In this document: one piece after another, positions 1 to 6,581 of the stretch | Layout: the number at the start of each line of letters is the position of its first letter | Position numbering within the stretch: the first letter of the stretch is position 1 | Origin: Rhizobium sophoriradicis | GTDB lineage: Bacteria; Pseudomonadota; Alphaproteobacteria; Rhizobiales; Rhizobiaceae | Length of the DNA: 64,000 nucleotides | Direction: 5' to 3' | NCBI RefSeq assembly: GCF_003939025.1 | Contig: NZ_RQIH01000012.1 | Coordinates: forward strand, 124,001-188,000 | Notes under the pieces: generated by a model | Seen by the model: the letters and a program-made list of their open reading frames with translations, nothing else | Database searches by the model: none | What the model was told of the DNA's origin: nothing | Position numbers and translations under genes: made by a program

Positions 1-2
1 AC

Positions 3-122
3 GCGATCTCATCCCTGCTTGGCAATCTTGATGGCGCCAAGCCCGCGGCCCCACACGTCGTTCCGGCCGCACCCGCCGCCCCCGCGCAGGCGGCTATCGC
101 CGCTGCACCTCCGAAGGAGTAA
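3..122 (+). CDS. C-terminal end of an unidentified Ala/Pro-rich protein (partial)
   Basis: An open frame enters from the left edge and ends at a TAA at 120-122. The 39 visible residues form a low-complexity tail rich in alanine and proline, ending in APPKE. Codon use is GC-rich at third positions, as in the neighbours, which favours real coding. No domain is visible, so no function can be assigned. It converges on the metallophosphoesterase gene, whose stop lies 28 bases further on. Confidence 0.45.
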   Translation, partial: AISSLLGNLDGAKPAAPHVVPAAPAAPAQAAIAAAPPKE

Positions 123-149
123 TCCGCTATCGCGCGCGAAGGCGGCCGG

Positions 150-890
150 CTACCGCAGCCAGCCGGTCGCCAGCGCACTCGCCCAGTCTGGCCGGCGGTT
201 TTGAGCCGCCAGCCTCGATATCGCAAGATTGTCATAGGCGACGTTGCGGAACTGCCACGTCCATCCCGCAGACGTCTTTTCCAGGATGGCATAGCCGGCC
301 AGAGGATGGCCGGCTTCGACCCTGTGGTAGCAGGGCTGATCGTCGTCATAGGCAGGGCAGCCGACGCTACCGGGGTTGACGATCAGCCGGCCGTCGGAGA
401 GACGGACGGCGCGAGGAATGTGCGTGTGCCCGCAAAGGATCAGAGGCAGGTCTATGCCCTCAGCCAACGCCTCGATCGCTTCGATCGGCTTCGGGAAAAC
501 GATACCGTCCGGCGAGACTGACTCCAGCCAGTAGAAGTTGTCGTCTTTCGGCGTTGCATGGCAGAGATAGGCCTCGCCGCGATAGACGGCATCGAATGGC
601 AGGCTGCGCAGCCAGTCGAGCTGGGATGGCGACAATTGCCGATAGGCGGCGGCATCCGAGGCATGCATGGAAGCCGGATCCTGCTCAATGAGATAGCGGT
701 CGTGATTGCCGCGCACCGACGTCAGGCCGAGCGGCATCAGCAGATCCGCCGTCCGGCCGGCCTCCAGCGGACCGCTGAAGACATCGCCGAGATTGACGAT
801 CTCCTCGACGCCTTCGGCGCGAATATCCGCAAGCACCGCCTCGAGCGCCAGATGGTTGCCGTGGATATCGGCGATCGCGGCAAATCTCAT
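150..890 (-). CDS. Calcineurin-like metallophosphoesterase (YfcE/MJ0936-like)
   Basis: A 246-residue protein with every metal-binding block of the calcineurin-like phosphoesterase fold in order: DIHGN near the N-terminus, GDVFSG, GNHD around residue 62, and GHTH followed by NPGSVG in the C-terminal half. Such proteins are usually dinuclear-metal phosphodiesterases or phosphatases of small substrates; the substrate is not evident. Its start codon directly follows the uraH stop, so it is probably the last gene of the purine-degradation operon. Nothing in the sequence ties it chemically to urate breakdown. There is no signal peptide, so it is cytoplasmic. Confidence 0.85.
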   Translation of the reverse strand: MRFAAIADIHGNHLALEAVLADIRAEGVEEIVNLGDVFSGPLEAGRTADLLMPLGLTSVRGNHDRYLIEQDPASMHASDAAAYRQLSPSQLDWLRSLPFDAVYRGEAYLCHATPKDDNFYWLESVSPDGIVFPKPIEAIEALAEGIDLPLILCGHTHIPRAVRLSDGRLIVNPGSVGCPAYDDDQPCYHRVEAGHPLAGYAILEKTSAGWTWQFRNVAYDNLAISRLAAQNRRPDWASALATGWLR

Positions 891-1247
891 CTAGCTACCT
901 CGATAGGTGGAGTAACCATAGGGTGAGATCAGCAGCGGCACATGATAATGCGCCGTGACGTCGGCAATGCCGAAACGGATCGGCACCAGATCGAGGAAAG
1001 CCGGATGCGGCAGGGGCGTGCCGCAGGCTCTGAGATAATCGCCGGCGTGAAAGACCAGTTCGTAGGTTCCCACGTGGAAATGTTCGCCTGATAGAATCGC
1101 GCCGCCATCGATCCGGCCGTCGGCATTGGTCTTGACCGTCTTCAAATGCCTGCGGATCTCGCCCTCGAGCTGGAAAAGGTCGATCCTGAGGCCTGCTGCC
1201 GGCTTGCCGAGGGCGGTGTCGAGAACATGCGTGGTCAGTCCGGTCAT
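891..1247 (-). CDS. uraH: 5-hydroxyisourate hydrolase (transthyretin-like)
   Basis: A 118-residue transthyretin-like protein. It carries the family N-terminal signature LTTHVLDTALGKPA and the diagnostic C-terminal tetrapeptide YRGS that separates the hydrolase from transthyretin. It hydrolyses 5-hydroxyisourate, the product of urate oxidation, to OHCU, which the uraD product in the same operon then decarboxylates. The length matches the family (110-120 residues). No periplasmic signal peptide is present, so the enzyme is cytoplasmic. Its start overlaps the allA stop by four bases, consistent with translational coupling. Confidence 0.95.
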   Translation of the reverse strand: MTGLTTHVLDTALGKPAAGLRIDLFQLEGEIRRHLKTVKTNADGRIDGGAILSGEHFHVGTYELVFHAGDYLRACGTPLPHPAFLDLVPIRFGIADVTAHYHVPLLISPYGYSTYRGS

Positions 1248-1753
1248 GAGGCTGGCTCTTTGATGACGAAGGGGATTTCGAAGAAGAATTCCTCCAGATT
1301 GTTGCCTGGCCCGTCGCGATCGACGACCAGGAAATCTGAGGTCTGGCCAAGCGCCATCAGCGGATGATGCCAGACGTTGCGGCGGTAATTCACCCCCTGG
1401 TCCCCGCGCGCGAGAAACACCTGCGGCCGGCCGGGGCGCCCGCCTTCATCCTCTGAAACGACGACGAGGAAGGGCCGGCCGGAAAGCGGCGAGAAGCTCT
1501 GGCTGCCGAAAGGATGACGCTCCATCATATCGACATCATAGGGAAAGCTGCGCGGCTGGCCGCGAAACAGATTTATGATGACGCGCGCGCCCTCGCCCGC
1601 CGCCTCGGCTGCGGCCAGCGCATGAAAACGCTCGGTCGTGCCGCCATTGATGAGCCGCATCGAGGCTGGATCGGCTTCGATCACCTCGCCGAACGGGGCG
1701 AAGGTCGATCTGGTCAATGGACGGATGTCGAGAAATTCGGGCAACGGCTTCAC
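1244..1753 (-). CDS. allA: Ureidoglycolate lyase
   Basis: A 169-residue protein matching AllA: an N-terminal RPLT...FAPFGEVIE segment, INGGTTERFH, and the conserved YRRNVWHHPLMAL near residue 125. It cleaves ureidoglycolate to glyoxylate and urea, the last step of the pathway encoded here. Length is normal (about 160-170). It overlaps both the upstream HepT-like gene and downstream uraH by four bases. The genes for urate oxidation and for allantoate amidohydrolase are not in the window and must lie elsewhere if the pathway is complete. Confidence 0.93.
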   Translation of the reverse strand: MKPLPEFLDIRPLTRSTFAPFGEVIEADPASMRLINGGTTERFHALAAAEAAGEGARVIINLFRGQPRSFPYDVDMMERHPFGSQSFSPLSGRPFLVVVSEDEGGRPGRPQVFLARGDQGVNYRRNVWHHPLMALGQTSDFLVVDRDGPGNNLEEFFFEIPFVIKEPAS

Positions 1754-2112
1754 TCGCCTTCGGCATGCCAGTGACGAATGGCATCGATCTCGACAAGAAG
1801 TTCCGGCAGCGTGCGATAGGTTGCCTCCCAGATGTCGGAGGGATCAAGGGCGAAGACGTCTTCGAGGATACGGTTGCCGGTACCGCAGATTTTCGTCCAC
1901 GGCAAAGTGGGATGCTCGGTGGCAAATTCCGGATGGGCTACGAGCAGGCGGGATGCAGCCGCGCCGATGGTGAAGTGGCAGAAGGCAACGGCCTTGAAAG
2001 TGAGATTGTCCTCGGCGAAGGCCGCCTCATCCATTCCGCCGACAAAATACAATGCTTCGGCGGCCGCCTTCTGCATTTCATTGAGATAGTCGATAGCACG
2101 CGGCTCGCTCAT
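1750..2112 (-). CDS. HepT/DUF86-like protein lacking the RX4HXY motif
   Basis: A 120-residue helical protein. The pattern YLNEM.KAA.EAL, then TFKAVAFCHFTIGAAA, then LPWTKICGTGNRILEDVFALD follows the HepT (DUF86) layout, in which the last segment is normally W..I.GMRNRLIHGYF.VD. In HepT toxins the RX4-6HXY motif is the active site. Here the aligned Arg, His and Tyr are Gly, Glu and Val, so nuclease or modifying activity is not expected. No MNT-type antitoxin partner is adjacent. It sits inside the purine operon, coupled to uraD and allA by ATGA overlaps, so a structural or regulatory role in that operon is possible. Function unknown. Confidence 0.7.
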   Translation of the reverse strand: MSEPRAIDYLNEMQKAAAEALYFVGGMDEAAFAEDNLTFKAVAFCHFTIGAAASRLLVAHPEFATEHPTLPWTKICGTGNRILEDVFALDPSDIWEATYRTLPELLVEIDAIRHWHAEGE

Positions 2113-2609
2113 TCACCCTCCGGCAACATCGATGTCAGGCGCAGCAGTGCGATCCGTTCGACCTGCGCCGTTGCGGTCGCGAATTCTTCATCCGGGCCAT
2201 TGCCGATCCGGGTCTCGAAGGCCGAAAGGACGTCGTCCTTGCCGAGCCCTTTAACGGCGATGATGAAGGGAAAGCCGAATTTTTCGACATAGGCCGCATT
2301 GAGTTCGCTGAAGCGGGCATGCTCGGCCGGGCTCAGCCGGTCGAGACCGGCTCCCGACTGCTCCTTGCGGCTGTCCTCGGTGAGTTCGCCTGCGATCGCC
2401 AGGCGCCCGGCGAGATCCGGATGGGCTCGGAGCACGCCGAGACGCTCTTCTCTGCTTGCCGCGCGGAAGACGGCGGCAAGCGCCGCATGCACGCCTGATG
2501 CCGTCAGCGGCTCTATTACGCTGCACTTGTCATAGGCACGCTCAGCGATGAAAGACGAATGCTCGAAGACGCCGCCGAAGCGGGAAACGAAATCCTCGCG
2601 CGACAGCAT
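2109..2609 (-). CDS. uraD: OHCU decarboxylase
   Basis: A 166-residue protein starting MLSREDFVSRFGGVFEHSSF. It has the family hallmarks HPDLAGR around residue 67, EQSGAGLDRLS, and FGFPFIIAVKG around residue 115. It decarboxylates 2-oxo-4-hydroxy-4-carboxy-5-ureidoimidazoline to S-allantoin, directly after UraH. The ATG was chosen because it overlaps the puuE stop as ATGA at 2609 and gives the normal length for the family. The same frame stays open upstream, but that longer reading runs through puuE and is not a gene. Confidence 0.93.
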   Translation of the reverse strand: MLSREDFVSRFGGVFEHSSFIAERAYDKCSVIEPLTASGVHAALAAVFRAASREERLGVLRAHPDLAGRLAIAGELTEDSRKEQSGAGLDRLSPAEHARFSELNAAYVEKFGFPFIIAVKGLGKDDVLSAFETRIGNGPDEEFATATAQVERIALLRLTSMLPEGE

Positions 2610-3532
2610 CAGAGCGCGTCCGGCTGATGGTGCTTGTGCCAATGTTCGGCAATCTCGATGCGGCGCGGAATCCAGACCTTGTCGTGCTTCAGCACATATT
2701 CGATGAAGCGCTTCAGCGCCGCCGCCCGGCCGGGCCGTCCGACAAGGCGGCAATGCAGGCCGACCGACATCATCTTCGGGCTGCCCGCCTTGCCTTCCTC
2801 GTAAAGCGTGTCGAAGGCATCCTTCAGATAGGTGAAGAACTGATCGCCGGCGTTGAAACCCTGCGGCGTGGCAAAACGCATGTCGTTGGTTTCGAGCGTA
2901 TAGGGAACGATCAGGAATGGTTTGCCGTCGATGCCCTTGACCCAGTAAGGCAGGTCGTCGGCATAAGAATCGGAGGAATAGAGGAAACCGCCCTCCTCCT
3001 GCACCAGTCGAAGCGTATTGTCGGAGGGCTTGCCCTGATACATGCCGTAAGGCCGCTCGCCGGTCAGTTCGGTGTGCAGGCGCACGGCTTCGAGAATATG
3101 CTTGCGCTCGAGATCCTCGGGGAAATCCTTGTATTCCAGCCAGCGGTAGCCATGGCTGGCGATCTCCCAGCCCGCCTCCTTCATCGCCGCGACGGCTTCC
3201 GGGTTGCGGGCCATGGCCAGCGTCACGCCGTAGACGGTCGCCTGCACCTTGAGATCGGTGAACATCCGCCAGAGCCGCCAGAAGCCGGCGCGCGAACCAT
3301 ATTCGTAGATCGATTCCATATTGAGATTGCGCTGTCCCGGCCAGGCAGCGGCGCCGACGATCTCCGACAGCAGGTTTTCGGACGCGGGATCGCCGTCGAG
3401 GATAGAGCTCTCGCCGCCCTCCTCGTAATTGATGACGAACTGCACGGCGACGCATGCCTCTTCAGGCCACTTCGGGTCGGGCGTCTGGCGCCCATAACCG
3501 ACGAGATTGCGCGGATAAGTCTCGGATACCAT
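2609..3532 (-). CDS. puuE: Cofactor-independent allantoinase (polysaccharide-deacetylase fold)
   Basis: A 307-residue protein starting MVSETYPRNLVGYGRQTPDP, with NYEEGGE, WPGQRNLNMESIYEYGSRAGFWR and ASHGYRWLEY, all typical of the PuuE allantoinase family within the polysaccharide-deacetylase superfamily. It opens allantoin to allantoate. An in-frame ATG lies 12 codons further upstream, but the inner ATG at 3532 has a strong Shine-Dalgarno (AGAAGGTG) seven bases away and matches the usual N-terminus. It is the first gene of the operon, so the promoter should lie in 3533-3645. I see no operator there that I recognise. Confidence 0.92.
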   Translation of the reverse strand: MVSETYPRNLVGYGRQTPDPKWPEEACVAVQFVINYEEGGESSILDGDPASENLLSEIVGAAAWPGQRNLNMESIYEYGSRAGFWRLWRMFTDLKVQATVYGVTLAMARNPEAVAAMKEAGWEIASHGYRWLEYKDFPEDLERKHILEAVRLHTELTGERPYGMYQGKPSDNTLRLVQEEGGFLYSSDSYADDLPYWVKGIDGKPFLIVPYTLETNDMRFATPQGFNAGDQFFTYLKDAFDTLYEEGKAGSPKMMSVGLHCRLVGRPGRAAALKRFIEYVLKHDKVWIPRRIEIAEHWHKHHQPDAL

Positions 3533-3645
3533 CAAATCACCTTCTGAAAGGACGGGGAACGGTATCATCCGCAGCCGGAATGTCGAGACGGAAACTGCGC
3601 GGCAGAATTTATCTTTTCGTCACAATCACTTAGCTCGACGCATCG

Positions 3646-4353
3646 TCAAGCGATCCTGCGCGCGCTAACCTTGCCCATGGGGTGCAGCGAGTGGACGCGG
3701 AAGGGACCGCCAGTGCCCTCTTCGATCATCAATGCCACGTTCGAGACCATCACCGGCTCCTTCAGGACGGGCTCGAAGATCGTTCGCAGCGCCGCTTCGA
3801 TGCGGGGCATGTCGATCGCGTTGATCGAGCCTGTCACCGGCATATGGAAGCGGAACTCGTCCATGACATAAGGGTTGCCCCAACGATGCAGATTGGCGAA
3901 TTGCGCCGCCGATAATCCATCCGGATCGCTGCGCTCGATGTCGGCCTCGCTCAGCGGCGCCCGGTAGCGATCGAACTCCTGGACGATCGCCGAAGCCAGA
4001 TACTGGATCTGCTCACAAGGAGCGCTCGGCATCAGGCTGTAGAAACTGCCGAGCCGGGCAATTTCGAGACGTGAAATCTGGAAGGGAGCGAATGTCCCGG
4101 CAAAACGCATGAGATCGCGCAGGAGTTGCGATTCGGACATATCGCCGGACAGATGGAACGGCGCTTTCAGAACGCCGTGGAAACCATAACGCCGCGGCAC
4201 CGCGGTATGAAAGGCGATCTCGTGAATGCCGAGGCCGCGGACGGCCGGAGGCTCCAGCATATCGCCGGAAAATACGTTTCGACCGAGCCAATTGGCGGCC
4301 ACAAGCGACAGCGGGTCGCTCGCCGGAGGCGTGAAGCAAATGGCATAGCGCAT
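3646..4353 (-). CDS. DUF1045 protein, 2H phosphoesterase fold with altered motifs
   Basis: A 235-residue protein starting MRYAICFTPP, preceded by GAGGAAATTGC. It matches the DUF1045 / putative phosphonate-metabolism family: RYGFH..LKAPF around residue 60 and RWGNPYVMDEFRFHM near residue 165. Family members usually read HATLKAPF and FRFHMTLTG, each providing a His-x-Thr of the 2H phosphoesterase active site. Here they read HGVLKAPF and FRFHMPVTG, so both Thr are replaced while both His remain. No phosphonate (phn) genes are in the window. It may be a diverged phosphodiesterase; its substrate is unknown. Confidence 0.75.
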   Translation of the reverse strand: MRYAICFTPPASDPLSLVAANWLGRNVFSGDMLEPPAVRGLGIHEIAFHTAVPRRYGFHGVLKAPFHLSGDMSESQLLRDLMRFAGTFAPFQISRLEIARLGSFYSLMPSAPCEQIQYLASAIVQEFDRYRAPLSEADIERSDPDGLSAAQFANLHRWGNPYVMDEFRFHMPVTGSINAIDMPRIEAALRTIFEPVLKEPVMVSNVALMIEEGTGGPFRVHSLHPMGKVSARRIA

Positions 4354-4466
4354 GCAATTTCCTCCATCAAGAAGTGAGCGCCGATGAAATTGGGCGCTGC
4401 CGATGCGCAAGCAGATAGGTGATTTGCATGACAGAATAACGAAACGCAGCTGTATCCAATTCGCGT

Positions 4467-5645
4467 CTAACGTGAAGCCACAGCGATATGACTTGAAATC
4501 GCAAAGCTTTCCGGCAGCAAAAAACCGCAATCTGTATCGTCTGCGATACAAACTGCCGCCTCCGCCAGCCGGTGGGCAAGACCGAAGCTGACCTTGAAAC
4601 CGCCGGTCAATGCGATGAGCCGCGGGTGGTCGGGATGGCGGCCGATCATCGGATCGCGGTCGATGGCTTTCGGGCGAAGCCCCGCCCAGCGTTCGACGAT
4701 CGGCGCGTCGCGAAGGATCGGAACGATGGCGCGCGCCGCCTCGATCAGCGCGTCGAGCTGGGCATCGGTGGAAACGGGATCGTCGAAGCGGTTCTCGCTG
4801 GTACTGCCGATCGCCGCATGCCCGCCCTCATGCGCGACGACGTAGAGACCGTCGAGGAAGATCGTCGGCAGCGCCGGATCGATCTCCGCCTTCAATAGCG
4901 CCGCTTGCCCCTTGACCGGCTGGCCGAGAGGCTGTTTCAGCCCCGGCGTCAGATCCTGCAGCAGGGGAAAAGACCGATGGCCGGCGGCCAGGATGCAGCG
5001 GCCGAAGGTGACGGTTTTGCTGCCTATCGCGGCCGTGCCTCGGTCCGGATCGAGATCGGCAACATCGGCGTTTTCCATGATGCGCACATGTTTTGCTTGC
5101 TGCAGGAAGGCGACGAGCACTGAGATCAGCGAGCGGGGAGCGACGCGGCCGGCAAGCGTGTCGTGCACAAAGCCGCTCTCGCCGGCAGAGGCCTCGACCC
5201 AGCCGTCTACATCGGGCCTGTCGAGCACATGCCAGTGGAACCGGCGCTCGCCTGCCCGCCAGTGGCGCTCGGCGTCCTCGGAATGGCCGCGGGCTATACG
5301 GTTGAGATGCGGTTTCGGCAGCGGGATCAGTCGTCCGGACCTGTTGTAGCCGGCGGAAAGCCCTGTTGCCGCTTCGAGCGCCGCGATTTCGGCTTCGAGC
5401 GAGACCAGCGCATCGAACTGGAACTGCTTCTTCTGCGACCAGCGGTCCGGCATATGCGGCATCAGCGCCCCGAGCAGGCCGCCGCTCGCACCTCTGCCCA
5501 GCCTGCCGGCGTCGGCAAGAAGGGTGCTGATCCCGCGCCGCTCGGCATGGACGGCCGCCCAGAGGCCCATGATGCCGCCGCCGACGATCAGCAGGTCGCA
5601 AGAAGATTGACCGGACGCCGGCACAGGACTATCGGCTTTTTCCAT
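4467..5645 (-). CDS. DAO-family FAD-dependent oxidoreductase, candidate MnmC1-like
   Basis: A 392-residue D-amino-acid-oxidase-type flavoprotein. The dinucleotide-binding motif LLIVGGGIMGLWAAVHAERRG lies at about residues 18-38, GRCILAAGHRS near 215, and the C-terminal WAGLRP...DRDPMIG and TGGFKVSFGLAHRLAEA complete the FAD fold. It is head to head with mnmD: the two ATG codons share the CATG at 5643-5646. In E. coli a methyltransferase domain (MnmD-like) and a DAO-type domain are fused as MnmC, the second removing the carboxymethyl group from cmnm5U34 in tRNA. Context therefore suggests an MnmC1 role, but a glycine or D-amino-acid oxidase is also possible. An in-frame GTG at codon 8 is an alternative start. 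Confidence 0.75.
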   Translation of the reverse strand: MEKADSPVPASGQSSCDLLIVGGGIMGLWAAVHAERRGISTLLADAGRLGRGASGGLLGALMPHMPDRWSQKKQFQFDALVSLEAEIAALEAATGLSAGYNRSGRLIPLPKPHLNRIARGHSEDAERHWRAGERRFHWHVLDRPDVDGWVEASAGESGFVHDTLAGRVAPRSLISVLVAFLQQAKHVRIMENADVADLDPDRGTAAIGSKTVTFGRCILAAGHRSFPLLQDLTPGLKQPLGQPVKGQAALLKAEIDPALPTIFLDGLYVVAHEGGHAAIGSTSENRFDDPVSTDAQLDALIEAARAIVPILRDAPIVERWAGLRPKAIDRDPMIGRHPDHPRLIALTGGFKVSFGLAHRLAEAAVCIADDTDCGFLLPESFAISSHIAVASR

Positions 5646-6372
5646 GACAGACGTGAACCCAGATCAGATTGGCGCTGGCGCGCCGCAGCCGCTCGAATGG
5701 CGCGACGGCGATATGCCCTATTCCACCGCCTTTGGCGATCATTTTTATTGCCAGACGGATGGACGGCTGGAATGCGGCCACGTCTTCCTCACCGGCAACG
5801 GCCTGCCGGAGCGCTGGAGCGGTCGGCAGACATTCGTGATCGGCGAACTCGGCTTCGGCACCGGCCTGAACTTCGCCGAGACCTGGCGGCAATGGAAGCA
5901 GCATCGCGCCGCCGGCCAGCATCTGCATTTCATCTCCTTCGAACTCCATCCGATGCACGGCGAAGAGATCGGCCGGGCGCTCTCGCACTGGCCGGAGATC
6001 GATGCCGAGCGCGAAGCGCTGACCGCGGCCTGGCCACAAGCGCCTAATGGGACCGTCTCGCTCGACCTCGACAACCAGACGCGGCTCAGCGTCGTCTGCG
6101 GCCCGGCCCTCGACGGCGTCATGACGGCGAAGCCGGGCTTCGACGCCTGGTATCTCGACGGCTTCGCCCCGTCGCGCAATGGCGACATGTGGTCGGAGGA
6201 ACTGATGCGGCGCGTCCATCAAAAGACCACGCCCGGCGGCACTTTCGCCACTTACGCCGCGGCCGGCTTCGTACGCCGCAATCTCGTCACTGCAGGTTTT
6301 GCCGTCGAGCGCCGCCACGGCTTCGCCGGCAAACGTGAAATGCTATGCGGCGTGAAGGCGGCCTGCGCCTAG
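5644..6372 (+). CDS. mnmD: tRNA 5-methylaminomethyl-(2-thio)uridine methyltransferase
   Basis: A 242-residue methyltransferase of the MnmC N-domain type. The SAM-binding motif FVIGELGFGTGLNFAETW lies near residue 60, the family signature WYLDGFAPSRNGDMWSEELM near 168, and GGTFATYAAAGFVRRNL near 198. It methylates nm5(s2)U34 at the wobble position of tRNA. It stands alone rather than fused to the oxidoreductase domain, which is encoded on the opposite strand from the same CATG. No clear Shine-Dalgarno precedes the ATG, so translation may be leaderless or start at the nearby GTG (codon 4). Confidence 0.9.
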   Translation: MTDVNPDQIGAGAPQPLEWRDGDMPYSTAFGDHFYCQTDGRLECGHVFLTGNGLPERWSGRQTFVIGELGFGTGLNFAETWRQWKQHRAAGQHLHFISFELHPMHGEEIGRALSHWPEIDAEREALTAAWPQAPNGTVSLDLDNQTRLSVVCGPALDGVMTAKPGFDAWYLDGFAPSRNGDMWSEELMRRVHQKTTPGGTFATYAAAGFVRRNLVTAGFAVERRHGFAGKREMLCGVKAACA

Positions 6373-6489
6373 AAGCCGAGCGCCTAAAATCAACGTTTTG
6401 TAATGGCGATTTCCCATATTCATCCTATCGCAAAGATTGCAATTGGCGTTAAGACGGTCTATCGGCAAATCGAATTCGAAGGGCCCGAC

Positions 6490-6528
6490 ATGGAGAATAT
6501 CGTTCCAAAGACCGTGCGACGACGCTGA
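6490..6528 (+). CDS. Candidate Arg-rich leader peptide upstream of argS (12 aa)
   Basis: A very short frame, MENIVPKTVRRR, ends at a TGA at 6526-6528. An AAGGG lies six bases upstream of its ATG. Its last three sense codons before the stop are CGA CGA CGC, all arginine, and it lies 54 bases upstream of the arginyl-tRNA synthetase gene. A longer reading from the ATG at 6403 (41 residues, same ending) has no visible ribosome-binding site. Leader peptides that end in runs of the cognate amino acid are a known feature of amino-acid attenuators. That this one is translated is inference. Confidence 0.4.
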   Translation: MENIVPKTVRRR

Positions 6529-6581
6529 AAAGCTCTCAAGCTTCAGCGAACCTTCAGCCGTGCAGTCAAAGGGAACGACCC
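6490..6581 (+). promoter_or_regulatory. Putative translational attenuator of argS
   Basis: The argS leader holds two competing structures. GCTGAA at 6524-6529 overlaps the leader stop codon and can pair with TTCAGC at 6542-6547 or with a second copy at 6553-6558. TCGTTCC at 6500-6506, inside the leader peptide, is perfectly complementary to GGAACGA at 6572-6578, which covers part of the argS Shine-Dalgarno (AAGGG, 6569-6573). A ribosome stalled on the Arg codons at 6517-6525 would occlude the upstream strand and free the Shine-Dalgarno. There is no U-run, so an intrinsic terminator is unlikely. Seen: the complementarity. Inferred: the regulation. Confidence 0.35.

Noticed and set aside
6524..6558. 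Intrinsic terminator in the argS leader
   Set aside because: The hairpin is real, but no T-run follows it, so transcription termination is unlikely.
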